Origin: an uncultured Sphingomonas sp. | GTDB taxonomy: Bacteria > Pseudomonadota > Alphaproteobacteria > Sphingomonadales > Sphingomonadaceae | Reading direction: 5' to 3' | Assembly (NCBI RefSeq): GCF_937871615.1 | Contig: NZ_CALMPA010000016.1 | Span: forward strand, 1 to 61,275 | DNA length: 61,275 nt | In this document: piece after piece, positions 37,951-45,702 of the stretch | How positions within the stretch are numbered: position 1 is the first letter of the stretch | Layout: each line of letters opens with the position of its first letter | Notes under the pieces: model-generated | The model's input: only the letters and a program-made list of their open reading frames with translations | The model's database searches: none | What the model was told of the DNA's origin: nothing | Translations under genes and position numbers: made by a program

Positions 37951-38724
37951 ATGCGCTGGTTCGCGCCTTTCCTGCTGGCGACATCCGGCGTGGCTGCCGC
38001 CGATACGCCGCCGCCCGCGCCCGCGCCCGTCATGCTGGAGCCGAGCGTCGTCGCGCGCTTCCCACATGATCCGCAGGCGTTCACCGAGGGCCTCGTGTGG
38101 CATCGCGGCCACCTTTACGAAAGCGTCGGGCTGGAGGGGCATTCGGATGTTCGCCGGGTCGATCTCGCGTCCGGGCGCGTGCTGGCGCGCGGCGCCATTC
38201 CCCCCGCCTTGTTCGGCGAGGGGCTGGCGGTGTGGAAGGATGGGCTGGTCAGCCTCACCTGGCATGGCGGAATCGCCTATCGCTGGAACGCGGCGACGCT
38301 GAAGCGCACCGGCGCCGCGCGTTATAGCGGCGAGGGCTGGGGGCTGACGACGCTCGGCGATTCGCTCGTCCGGTCGGACGGCACGGCGACGCTTACCGTC
38401 CACGATCCCCGGACGCTCGCGGTGCGCCGCCGGATCGCGGTGACGTTGAACGGCAAGCCGATCGACCGGCTGAACGAGCTTGAGGCCGTGGACGGTGCGA
38501 TCCTCGCCAACGTCTGGCGCTCCCCCTATATCCTGCGCATCGACCCGGCGAGCGGCCGGGTGACCGCGATCGTCGATCTCCGCGCGATCGTCGCCGAAGT
38601 CGGCATTTCCGATGATATCGAGGCGGTTGCCAACGGCATCGCCTGGGATCCGGCGAAACGGCGGCTGTTCATCACCGGCAAGCGCTGGCCGACATTGTTC
38701 GAAATTCGCCTGCCCGCCGGATAG
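37951..38724 (+). CDS. Glutaminyl-peptide cyclotransferase-like secreted protein
   Basis: 257 residues with a signal peptide (MRWFAPFLLATSGVAAA). The body is the beta-propeller type glutamine cyclotransferase family, which forms N-terminal pyroglutamate. It has the typical FPHDPQAFTEGLVWHRGHLY opening, LNELEAVDGAILANVW and NGIAWDPAKRRLFITGKRWP. ATG 37951 follows TGAGGTG; the upstream open frame runs through the terminator. Likely periplasmic. Not related to the metallo-enzyme type of glutaminyl cyclase. Confidence 0.92.
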   Translation: MRWFAPFLLATSGVAAADTPPPAPAPVMLEPSVVARFPHDPQAFTEGLVWHRGHLYESVGLEGHSDVRRVDLASGRVLARGAIPPALFGEGLAVWKDGLVSLTWHGGIAYRWNAATLKRTGAARYSGEGWGLTTLGDSLVRSDGTATLTVHDPRTLAVRRRIAVTLNGKPIDRLNELEAVDGAILANVWRSPYILRIDPASGRVTAIVDLRAIVAEVGISDDIEAVANGIAWDPAKRRLFITGKRWPTLFEIRLPAG

Positions 38725-38769
38725 CCGCCCGATTTGCCTTTCGGTGGCGCGCGTTTATCCTTGTTCGCC

Positions 38770-39459
38770 ATGAAGATGATCGGGCTGATCGGCGGGATGA
38801 GCTGGGAAAGCTCGGCGGAATATTATCGTCTGCTCAATCAGGGCGCGCGCGCCCGTTTCGGCCCGACCGCGTCGGCGCCGTGCCTGTTATGGTCGTTCGA
38901 CTTCGCCGCGATCGAGCGGCTGCAACATCGCGGCGACTGGCCCGCGCTCGGCGAACTGCTCGGCGATGCGGCGGCGCGGCTGGAGCAGGCGGGGGCTGAA
39001 CTGTTGCTGCTCTGCACCAATACCATGCATCGCGTGGCGGGCGCGGTGGAGCGCCGCGTGGGCGTGCCGTTGCTCCATATCGCCGATCCCACCGCCGCCG
39101 CGATCATTGCGCGCGGCTTCACGCGGGTCGGGCTGCTCGGCACCGCCTTCACGATGGAGCAGGATTTCTACGCCGGGCGCCTGCGCGATCGCCACGGGAT
39201 CGACGTGCTGGTGCCGGGCGCGGAGGATCGCGCGACCGTCCACCGCATCATTTACGACGAACTCGTCGCCGGGATCATCCGCCCCGAATCCCGCGCCGCC
39301 TTTCGCGCGGTGATTTCACGGCTGGTGAGCGAGGGCGCGCAGGGGGTGATCCTTGGCTGCACCGAGATCATGCTGCTCGTCGGCGCGGATGACAGCCCGG
39401 TGCCGCTGTTCGATACCACGACGCTCCACGCCGAGGCGGCAATCCTCGCCGCGCTTTAG
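38770..39459 (+). CDS. Aspartate/glutamate racemase family protein
   Basis: 229-residue PLP-independent amino-acid racemase. The N-terminus MKMIGLIGGMSWESSAEYYR is typical of the aspartate racemase (YgeA-like) branch, and the two catalytic cysteines are visible in LLLCTNTMH and ILGCTEIMLL. ATG 38770 gives the family start; the longer frame from 38734 is unsupported. Substrate (Asp, Glu or another amino acid) is undetermined. Convergent with amtB. Confidence 0.93.
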   Translation: MKMIGLIGGMSWESSAEYYRLLNQGARARFGPTASAPCLLWSFDFAAIERLQHRGDWPALGELLGDAAARLEQAGAELLLLCTNTMHRVAGAVERRVGVPLLHIADPTAAAIIARGFTRVGLLGTAFTMEQDFYAGRLRDRHGIDVLVPGAEDRATVHRIIYDELVAGIIRPESRAAFRAVISRLVSEGAQGVILGCTEIMLLVGADDSPVPLFDTTTLHAEAAILAAL

Positions 39460-39532
39460 GGCGACCGAACAACACAAAGCGCCCGACACTTTCGCGCCGG
39501 GCTGAGGAGCGTCCGCAGGAGGAACGCCGGTG

Positions 39533-39557
39533 GGGGCGGGCGCGTGTCGCCCGCCCC
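39533..39557. terminator. Hairpin between convergent racemase and amtB genes
   Basis: Perfect 10-bp stem GGGGCGGGCG with CGCCCGCCCC and a 5-nt loop, in the 105-bp convergent gap. No T-run, so probably a bidirectional structure rather than a classical terminator. Confidence 0.6.
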
Positions 39558-39564
39558 GATCGGG

Positions 39565-41013
39565 TCAGTAATTGTAAGCCCGCTCGCCATGTTCGGCGAT
39601 GTCGAGGCCCTCGCGCTCGACTTCGGCGGTCGGGCGCATTCCCCACAATCTGTCGACCGCGAAGAACAGCAGCGTCGCGCCGACGCCGGACCAGACGAGC
39701 GTGATCGCCACGCCCTGGGTCTGTATCCAGAGTTGCGTGAGCATATCGTAGCTGCCGGCGACCATCGCGCCGGGCTTGGTCGCGTAATCGGCGATGCCCT
39801 GCCCGCCGAGATAGGGCGCGTCGAGCACCGCCGTCAGGATCGCGCCGGTGATGCCGCCGATGCAATGGACGCCGAATACGTCGAGGCTGTCGTCATAGCC
39901 GAACTTCGATTTCACCGTGGAGACGAAGAAGAAGCACAGTGGCGACACGATCAGCCCCAGCACCACCGAACCCATCGGCCCGGCATAGCCCGAAGCCGGC
40001 GTCACCGCGACGAGCCCGGCGACAACGCCCGATGCCGCGCCGAGCAGCGAAGGCTTGCCGTGCACCGCCTGTTCGACGAGCAGCCACGAGAGGCCAGCCG
40101 CCGCGGTGGCGACGAAGGTGTTGATGAAGGCGACCGCGGTGACGCCGTTCGCCTCGAGGTTCGAGCCCGCGTTGAAGCCGAACCAGCCGACCCACAACAG
40201 CGAGGCGCCGATCATCGTCATGGTCAGCGAATGCGGCGTCATCGCCTCTTTCGGGAAGCCGATGCGCTTGCCGAGCAGGATGCACAGCACGAGGCCGGTG
40301 ATCCCGGCGTTGATGTGAACCACGGTGCCGCCCGCGAAATCGAGCGCGCCCTTCTGGAACAGATAGCCCGCATCGGCATTCTGCGCCGCGAGCGCGCTCG
40401 CGCCCTTGAGCGCGGCGGCGGCCACCGCGTCGGGGCCACCCCAATACCACACCATATGCGCGATCGGGAAATAGATCAGCGTCACCCACAGCGCCGAAAA
40501 CAGCATCAGCGGCGAGAAGCGCACCCGCTCCGCCACCGATCCGATGAACAGCGCGGGGGTGATGCACGCGAAGGTCATCTGGAAGCAGATATAGACATAT
40601 TCGGGAATATAGACGCCGTTGGAAAAGGTCGCCGCGCGGCTATTGGCGTCGACACCGATCAGGAACGCCTTGGAAAGGCCGCCGAAAAAGGCGCTTCCGC
40701 CGGTAAACGCGATCGAATAACCGTAAGTGACCCAGATCACCGCGACCATGCACACGATCATCAGCACCTGGGTGAGCACGCTCAGCATGTTCTTGGTGCG
40801 CACCAGCCCGCCATAGAATAGCGCCAGCCCCGGCACGGACATCATCAGCACCAGCAACGACGAGACCAGCATCCACGCCGTATCCCCCTTGTCGACGGTG
40901 GGCGGTGGGATCGGCGAGGCGGTGGCGGCCACCGGCTGCGCCCAGGCCGGCGCGGCGGCGACCAGCCCCGCCACCAGCGCGAGACCGAGCAATCTGGTGC
41001 TTTGCTTCATCAT
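39565..41013 (-). CDS. amtB: Ammonium transporter
   Basis: Inner-membrane ammonium channel of 482 residues with an N-terminal cleavable-looking signal (to AAAPAWA), as in other Amt proteins, and 11 helices. The pore twin histidines are visible in GGTVVHINAG and DVFGVHCIGG. ATG 41013 follows AAGGGGG; the GTG four codons upstream overlaps that site and is less likely. It starts 8 bp after glnK, which blocks it when nitrogen is plentiful. Expressed from the glnK sigma-54 promoter. Confidence 0.96.
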   Translation of the reverse strand: MMKQSTRLLGLALVAGLVAAAPAWAQPVAATASPIPPPTVDKGDTAWMLVSSLLVLMMSVPGLALFYGGLVRTKNMLSVLTQVLMIVCMVAVIWVTYGYSIAFTGGSAFFGGLSKAFLIGVDANSRAATFSNGVYIPEYVYICFQMTFACITPALFIGSVAERVRFSPLMLFSALWVTLIYFPIAHMVWYWGGPDAVAAAALKGASALAAQNADAGYLFQKGALDFAGGTVVHINAGITGLVLCILLGKRIGFPKEAMTPHSLTMTMIGASLLWVGWFGFNAGSNLEANGVTAVAFINTFVATAAAGLSWLLVEQAVHGKPSLLGAASGVVAGLVAVTPASGYAGPMGSVVLGLIVSPLCFFFVSTVKSKFGYDDSLDVFGVHCIGGITGAILTAVLDAPYLGGQGIADYATKPGAMVAGSYDMLTQLWIQTQGVAITLVWSGVGATLLFFAVDRLWGMRPTAEVEREGLDIAEHGERAYNY

Positions 41014-41021
41014 AACCCCCT

Positions 41022-41360
41022 TCACAGCGCGGTATCGTCGGTTTCGCCGGTGCGGATGCGCACGGCGTGGCCCACATCGAGAACGAAGATCTTGCCGTCG
41101 CCGATGGCGCCGGTGTTGGCGGTGGTCTCGATCGTTTCGACCACACGATCGGCAAGCGAGGAGGGGCAGACCACCTCGATGCGGATCTTGGGCACCATGT
41201 TGGTGCTATATTCGGCCCCCCGGTAAATTTCGGTTTGCCCCTTTTGCCGGCCGAAGCCCTTGACCTCGGTGACGGTCATGCCGGTGACGCCGAGCGCGGT
41301 GAGCGCCTCGCGCACTTCTTCCAGCTTGAACGGTTTGATGATGGCAATGACGAGCTTCAT
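41022..41360 (-). CDS. glnK: Nitrogen regulatory PII protein GlnK
   Basis: 112-residue trimeric signal protein sensing 2-oxoglutarate and ATP/ADP. The N-terminus MKLVIAIIKPFKLEEVREAL is classic PII, and the T-loop has Tyr51 (YRGAEYSTNMVPK) for uridylylation. The B-loop GAIGDGKIFV binds nucleotide. The pairing with amtB shows its main job is control of ammonium uptake. ATG 41360 is preceded by AGGA and, 35 bp upstream, by a sigma-54 promoter. Confidence 0.97.
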   Translation of the reverse strand: MKLVIAIIKPFKLEEVREALTALGVTGMTVTEVKGFGRQKGQTEIYRGAEYSTNMVPKIRIEVVCPSSLADRVVETIETTANTGAIGDGKIFVLDVGHAVRIRTGETDDTAL

Positions 41361-41394
41361 TGCGCGTCCTTTCGGTTTACCCGAAGCAGCGCAT

Positions 41395-41411
41395 CGCAAC
41401 TGTCGTGCCAG
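41395..41411 (-). promoter_or_regulatory. Sigma-54 (-24/-12) promoter of glnK-amtB
   Basis: Reads CTGGCACGACAGTTGCG on the minus strand, matching the consensus TGGCACG-N4-TTGC at every conserved position. The expected transcript start is about 24 nt before the glnK ATG. Sigma-54 itself is encoded in this window (rpoN). An NtrC enhancer would be expected upstream within 41420-41500; only a doubtful imperfect palindrome (TTGCACCCGATCGGGCGACAA) was seen. Confidence 0.88.
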
Positions 41412-41502
41412 ATATGGAATGAACCGGATCAGCCGGCGGATCGCCGGTTTGCACCCGATCGGGCGACAAGTTTTTGTGCAGTTGCGAGGGAGTGCCCGAA
41501 AA

Positions 41503-41703
41503 TCAGGCAGCGCCGACGATGCGCCTTGCCTCGTCGAGATCATCCTCGTCGATCATCACGCGCACCGGGATCAGCAGCCAGCTTCCATCGGCGATGCTCG
41601 CCCCCTGATCGAAGGCGATCGCGGGAATCCCCTCGCTCTCCAGCCTGCCGACGAGGATATTGGCGAGATTGCGGTCATAACGCCCGAGTTCGACGAGGCT
41701 CAT
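41503..41703 (-). CDS. DUF2007-like putative signal-transducing small protein
   Basis: 66 residues (MSLVELGRYDRNLANILVGR and onward to DEARRIVGAA). The pattern of a short beta-alpha-beta domain, with SEGIPAIAFD and VRVMIDEDDLDEARRI, resembles the DUF2007 (PII-like fold) family, which often sits near regulators. The start overlaps the stop of the upstream FMN-binding protein by 4 bp, so the pair is translationally coupled. Function unknown; family assignment moderate. Confidence 0.72.
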   Translation of the reverse strand: MSLVELGRYDRNLANILVGRLESEGIPAIAFDQGASIADGSWLLIPVRVMIDEDDLDEARRIVGAA

Positions 41704-42260
41704 GGCTTCACCGCCGGGATCACGGTCTGCACGCGCACCGGCAGGCCGTCGATGCTCCGGGTGCGCCCCGCGATCCGCGCCAGCCGCGCTGCGGGTTCCT
41801 GCTGCGCGTGATATTTGGCCAGCGTCTGCCGCTCCGCCTCCAGCGTCATGCGCGGGACACCCCAGCCGCATGAGGTCTGCACGCTTTCCACCGTGATGAC
41901 GAACACCTGCCGCTGGCCGGGGAGCGGGGGGAAGTGCGCGGCGAGCGGCGCATAGCCGTCGTCGCCCGCCACCACGAACCGGCCCCGGCCATAGAGGCGC
42001 AGGATCAGCGCGGGGTTGTCGAAGGCGCAGAACATGATCGTGATCCGCCCGTCGGCGGCGAGATGCGCCTGCGTTTCATTCCCCGATCCGCCGAGATCGA
42101 GATAGGCGACCATATTCGCATCGAACACGCGAAACGTGTCCATCCCCTTGGGGCTGAGGTTGATCCGCGCATCCTGCGCGGCGGTGGCGACGAAGAACAC
42201 CGGCTGCTTCGCGATGAACGCGCGATGCTCGTCGCTCAGCGCGGGGAAGAAATCGGCCAT
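41700..42260 (-). CDS. Pyridoxamine 5'-phosphate oxidase-family FMN-binding protein
   Basis: 186 residues of the split-barrel flavin-binding fold (FFVATAAQDARINLSPKGMD then TFRVFDANMVAYLDLGGSGN and LRLYGRGRFVV). Members bind FMN or F420 and reduce varied substrates; none can be assigned. Start ATG 42260 (MADFFPALSDEHR) fits the family; an in-frame start 36 bases upstream is less likely. The gene starts 48 bp from the divergent ccdA, so their promoters overlap. Confidence 0.85.
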   Translation of the reverse strand: MADFFPALSDEHRAFIAKQPVFFVATAAQDARINLSPKGMDTFRVFDANMVAYLDLGGSGNETQAHLAADGRITIMFCAFDNPALILRLYGRGRFVVAGDDGYAPLAAHFPPLPGQRQVFVITVESVQTSCGWGVPRMTLEAERQTLAKYHAQQEPAARLARIAGRTRSIDGLPVRVQTVIPAVKP

Positions 42261-42272
42261 CGGCACCCTCGC

Positions 42273-42309
42273 TTGACGCGCATGATCCATGCGCATAACC
42301 TTTGCGTAT
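42273..42309 (+). promoter_or_regulatory. ccdAB promoter and operator, apparently leaderless
   Basis: -35 TTGACG (42273-42278), exact 17-bp spacer, -10 TAACCT (42296-42301). The predicted start site falls at about 42308, the A of the ccdA ATG, and no ribosome-binding site precedes it. An inverted repeat ATGCGCA-N7-TGCGTAT (42289-42309, one mismatch) covers the -10 and the start codon, where CcdA or CcdAB could repress. All assigned by eye. Confidence 0.55.
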
Positions 42310-42553
42310 GAAACATGACCCTATCGCGTCGGGCAAGCGCAAATCGGTCAATCTGTCGATCGACACCGGAATCGTGGCCGCCGCGCGCGAAGCGGGGCTG
42401 AACCTGTCGCAGATCAGCGAGGCCGCGCTGTGCGATGCCGCCCGCAAGGCGCAGGCGGAAAAGTGGCACGAAGAAAATAAGGCGTGGGTCGAGGCCAATA
42501 ACGCATGGGTCGAACGAAACGGCCTCCCGCTTGAGAAATACCGCCTGTTCTGA
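42308..42553 (+). CDS. ccdA: Type II antitoxin CcdA
   Basis: 81 residues: ribbon-helix-helix DNA-binding N-terminus (KRKSVNLSIDTGIVAAAREA) and a C-terminal toxin-neutralising tail (WHEENKAWVEANNAWVERNG then LPLEKYRLF), the conserved CcdA ending. It binds and inactivates CcdB and represses its own operon. The TGA stop shares its last base with the ATG of ccdB. The start is ATG 42308, with no ribosome-binding site; see the promoter feature. Confidence 0.93.
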   Translation: MKHDPIASGKRKSVNLSIDTGIVAAAREAGLNLSQISEAALCDAARKAQAEKWHEENKAWVEANNAWVERNGLPLEKYRLF

Positions 42554-42849
42554 TGGCGAAGTTCGATGTCTATCCGGCGGAACACGGTTCCTATTGGCTG
42601 GACTGTCAGGCGGACCTGTTGCGGGGGCTGAATACCCGCTTCGTCGTGCCACTTCGCCCGGCGGAGGAGCACGCCGGGGGAGATGCGCGTCTCAATCCGG
42701 TTTTCGCGATCGCGGGCGAGCCGTTCGTCATGCTCACCCATTTCGCGGCCGCCGTGCCGGTTAGCGCGATGACGTTGCCGATCGCCTCTCTGGCGGCGCA
42801 TGAATATGAAATCGGCGTAGCGCTGGATCGGCTGATCGGCGGCTATTAG
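42553..42849 (+). CDS. ccdB: Type II toxin CcdB
   Basis: 98-residue gyrase poison of the CcdB/MazF fold. KFDVYPAEHGSYWLDCQADL, then FVVPLRP and AAAVPVSAM align with F-plasmid CcdB (VYTYKRESRYRLFVDVQSD, MVIPLA, MASVPVS). The F-plasmid protein ends W-G-I, residues needed to trap gyrase. This one ends RLIGGY with no Trp at that position, so gyrase poisoning may be weak, altered or lost. One-base overlap with ccdA. The stop overlaps the convergent tldD stop by 4 bp. Confidence 0.9.
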   Translation: MAKFDVYPAEHGSYWLDCQADLLRGLNTRFVVPLRPAEEHAGGDARLNPVFAIAGEPFVMLTHFAAAVPVSAMTLPIASLAAHEYEIGVALDRLIGGY

Positions 42850-44270
42850 GCCGCCGTCCCGCCGACCGTCAGCCCCTCCACCAGCACCGTCGGCTGGCCG
42901 ACGCCGGCGGGAACGCTCTGCCCGCCCTTGCCGCACATGCCGACGCCCTCGTCGAGCGCGAAATCATTGCCGACGCCCAGCACCTTGGTCAGCACGGTCG
43001 GGCCGTCGCCGATCAGCGTCGCGCCCTTGATCGGCGCGCCGAGCCTGCCGTTCTCCACTTTATACGCCTCGGTGCAGGAGAAAACGAACTTGCCCGAAAC
43101 GATATCGACCTGCCCGCCGCCGAACGATTTGGCGAAGATGCCGTTCTTCACGCGGGAAAGCAGCTCGGCGGGGTCGTCGTTCCCGGCCTTCATGAAGGTG
43201 TTGGTCATGCGCGGCATCGGCGCGTGGGCGAAGCTTTCGCGGCGCCCGTTGCCGGTGGGGGCGACCCCCATCAGCCGCGCGTTGAGGCGATCCTGCATAT
43301 AGCCCTTGAGGAAGCCATCCTCGATCAGCACGGTTTCGCCGGTCGGCGTGCCCTCATCGTCGATCGACAGGCTGCCGCGCCGATCGGCGAGCGCGCCATC
43401 GTCCACCACCGTTACGCCACGCGCCGCGACCTGCTCGCCGATCCGCCCGGAGAAAGCGGAGGTGCCCTTGCGGTTGAAATCGCCCTCAAGCCCGTGCCCG
43501 ATCGCCTCGTGCAGCAGCACGCCCGGCCAGCCCGGCCCGAGCAATACGGTGAACTCGCCCGCCGGCGCGTCGACCGATTCGAGATTGACCAAAGCCTGCG
43601 CCAGCGCCTCGTCTATCGCGCGGTTCCACGTCTTTTCGTCGAACAGCGATTCGTAGAGATAGCGCCCGCCGATCCCGAACGTCCCCGTTTCGCGCCGGCC
43701 ATTCTGCTCCACGACGATCGACACGTTGAGGCGCACCAGCGGGCGGATATCGGTGGCGACGAAGCCATCGGGGCGGACGACCTCCACCACGCTCCACGTG
43801 CCCGACAGGCTGACCGAGACCTGCGCGACGCGCGGATCGCGCGCGCGCGCGGCGGCGTCGATCGTCTGGCACAGATTCACCTTGTCGGCGAACGGCACCA
43901 GATCGAGCGGATCGGCATCGGTATAAAGATGGCGATTGGTGCCCTGCGGCGGCGGCGCCTTGGCGTTTTGCGACGGGTCGATCAGCGCCATCGTCTGCGC
44001 CGCGCGCCGTATCGCGGCTTCCGAAAGCTCGTTGGCGTGCGCGAAAGCGGTCATCTCGCCGGAAACGGCGCGCAGGCCGAAGCCCGAATGCGTGTCGTAG
44101 CTCGCCGTCTTCAACCGGCCATCGTCGAACCCGAACGCTTCGGATTTGCGATATTGCAGATAGAGTTCGCCATCATCGGCGGCGCAAAGCGCATCGGCAG
44201 TGAGCCGCTTCGCGGCCTCCGGATCGAGCGTATCGCGATAGAGGAACGAGCGGGGATCGGTGGCGGTCAT
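42846..44270 (-). CDS. tldD: Metalloprotease TldD
   Basis: Cytoplasmic zinc protease acting with TldE/PmbA on unfolded peptides, including CcdA antitoxin and modified peptides in other bacteria. 474 residues with the family HExxxH motif LLHEAIGHGLEGDF (His254, Glu255, His259), LGPGWPGVL and GKGGQSVPAGVGQPTVLVEG near the end. No tldE/pmbA is visible here. Notably it abuts the convergent ccdAB operon, whose antitoxin is a known TldD/E substrate in E. coli. Complete by length. Confidence 0.95.
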   Translation of the reverse strand: MTATDPRSFLYRDTLDPEAAKRLTADALCAADDGELYLQYRKSEAFGFDDGRLKTASYDTHSGFGLRAVSGEMTAFAHANELSEAAIRRAAQTMALIDPSQNAKAPPPQGTNRHLYTDADPLDLVPFADKVNLCQTIDAAARARDPRVAQVSVSLSGTWSVVEVVRPDGFVATDIRPLVRLNVSIVVEQNGRRETGTFGIGGRYLYESLFDEKTWNRAIDEALAQALVNLESVDAPAGEFTVLLGPGWPGVLLHEAIGHGLEGDFNRKGTSAFSGRIGEQVAARGVTVVDDGALADRRGSLSIDDEGTPTGETVLIEDGFLKGYMQDRLNARLMGVAPTGNGRRESFAHAPMPRMTNTFMKAGNDDPAELLSRVKNGIFAKSFGGGQVDIVSGKFVFSCTEAYKVENGRLGAPIKGATLIGDGPTVLTKVLGVGNDFALDEGVGMCGKGGQSVPAGVGQPTVLVEGLTVGGTAA

Positions 44271-44356
44271 AGGCGCCTAGATAGGAGCGAAACGCGTCCC
44301 CGCAAAGCTTTCCCGTTCGCCATTCGACAGGCTCGGCACGAGCGGTGAGAGCGAGC

Positions 44357-44587
44357 CTATCGCCCCGCGCCGTCCCCGTGATCGGGCAGCGCCGACTGGT
44401 CCGCCCCGTCCGCCGGGCCGCCGGCGAGCACGAAGCGCCGGTCGCAATAACCGCAATCGGCATAGCCCGATTCGTCGATCTCCAGCCACACGCGCGGGTG
44501 GCCGAGCGCGGCGGGCAGGCCATCATGCGCGCCATCACAGGCGACGCGGCGGTGGGTAACGCGGGTGACTTCGGGTGGCGGCAACAT
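44357..44587 (-). CDS. CHCC-type zinc-finger domain protein
   Basis: 76 residues with the C-x8-10-H-x-C-x2-C-like pattern RVACDGAHDG, GHPRVWLEID and YADCGYCDRRFVL, matching the zf-CHCC family related to mitochondrial NDUFS6. Bacterial members are about 60-80 residues and of unknown role, possibly an accessory of complex I. The C-terminal 20 residues are low-complexity. An in-frame ATG at 44605 would add 6 residues. It stands alone between tldD and the ABC ATPase. Confidence 0.82.
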   Translation of the reverse strand: MLPPPEVTRVTHRRVACDGAHDGLPAALGHPRVWLEIDESGYADCGYCDRRFVLAGGPADGADQSALPDHGDGAGR

Positions 44588-44655
44588 AATATGCGCGATT
44601 AGCAAGGCGCGCGCGCGCTAGCAATCACCTGCGGCGCGCCGTAAATGCGCTGGCC

Positions 44656-45579
44656 ATGACAGACGCCGCCATCGCCATCCGGGATCTTTCCAAAACCTAT
44701 GCGGGCGGCAAGCGCGCGCTCGACGGCGTGACCTTCGATGTCCCGGCGGGGTCGATCTTCGGTCTGCTCGGACCGAACGGCGCGGGCAAATCGACGCTCA
44801 TCAACATCCTTGCCGGGCTGGTGCGCAAAACCAGCGGCACCGCCGCGATCTGGGGCTTCGATATCGACGCGCATCCGCGCAACGCCAAGGCCTCGATCGG
44901 CATCGTCAATCAGGAAATCCTGTTCGATCCGTTCTTCACCCCGCTGGAGACGCTGGAGATTCAGGCCGGTCTCTACGGCGTGCCCAAGGCGCAGCGGCAA
45001 TCAATGGAGCTGCTCCGCGCGGTTCACCTGGAGGACAAGGCGAACGCTTATGCCCGCACGCTATCGGGGGGCATGAAGCGCCGGCTGATGGTGGCGAAGG
45101 CGATGGTCCATTCGCCGCCGGTGCTGGTGCTCGACGAGCCGACCGCCGGCGTCGATATCGAGTTGCGCCAGCAATTGTGGAGCTACGTCCGCCGCCTGAA
45201 CGACGAGGGCGTGACGGTGGTGCTGACCACCCATTATCTGGAGGAAGCCGAGGAGCTGTGCGATCGCATCGCGATCATCAACCACGGCCGGCTGATCGCC
45301 AATGAGCCGACCCGCGAACTGGTCGGCAAGGCGCAGGAAAAGATCGTGGCGGTGACGGTCGATCGCGATCTTGCCGAAGCGCCGCAGTCGCCGAGCTTCG
45401 GCAAGATCGCGCTGAAGGGCGATCGCACGCTGGAAATCACCTATCAGAAGGACAAGGTGAACGCGGGCGAGGTGCTGGCCGCCGTGCAGGGCGCGGGGCT
45501 CGGGATCGTCGATGTTTCCACCAAGGAGGCCGATCTGGAGGATGTGTTCCTCAATCTGACGCGGGCTGCCAACGCGTAG
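44656..45579 (+). CDS. ABC transporter ATP-binding protein (ABC-2/YadG-like), no adjacent permease
   Basis: 307-residue ATPase with Walker A LGPNGAGKSTLINIL, signature LSGGMKRRLMVAKAM, Walker B LVLDEPTAGVDIELR and the H-loop histidine in VVLTTHYLEEAEEL. The C-terminal region (about 230-300) matches exporters of the YadG/NodI group. An ABC-2 permease normally follows; here the next gene is the convergent rlmE, so the permease must be elsewhere. Substrate unknown. Confidence 0.92.
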   Translation: MTDAAIAIRDLSKTYAGGKRALDGVTFDVPAGSIFGLLGPNGAGKSTLINILAGLVRKTSGTAAIWGFDIDAHPRNAKASIGIVNQEILFDPFFTPLETLEIQAGLYGVPKAQRQSMELLRAVHLEDKANAYARTLSGGMKRRLMVAKAMVHSPPVLVLDEPTAGVDIELRQQLWSYVRRLNDEGVTVVLTTHYLEEAEELCDRIAIINHGRLIANEPTRELVGKAQEKIVAVTVDRDLAEAPQSPSFGKIALKGDRTLEITYQKDKVNAGEVLAAVQGAGLGIVDVSTKEADLEDVFLNLTRAANA

Positions 45580-45587
45580 GGCTTGTC

Positions 45588-45616
45588 CTGCCCGTCACGC
45601 CTGCCGGGGCGGGCAG
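45588..45616. terminator. Weak hairpin after the ABC ATPase gene
   Basis: CTGCCCG and CGGGCAG (7-bp stem) lie 8 bp beyond the stop. A second interrupted stem, CGCCC-GT-CATC with GATG-GA-GGGCG, follows at 45635-45658. The 123-bp gap is convergent with rlmE. No T-run. Confidence 0.45.
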
Positions 45617-45702
45617 ACTGACGGTGCTCGATATCGCCCGTCATCGTGATGGAGGGCGACCCTTCGGCTGACGTGGCTGGCGCGAACGCGGCGGGTTTCC
45701 TG

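Noticed and set aside
41420-41470. Possible NtrC enhancer TTGCACCCGATCGGGCGACAA upstream of glnK
   Set aside because: Half-sites are out of register by one base and match the TGCACC/GGTGCA consensus only in part.
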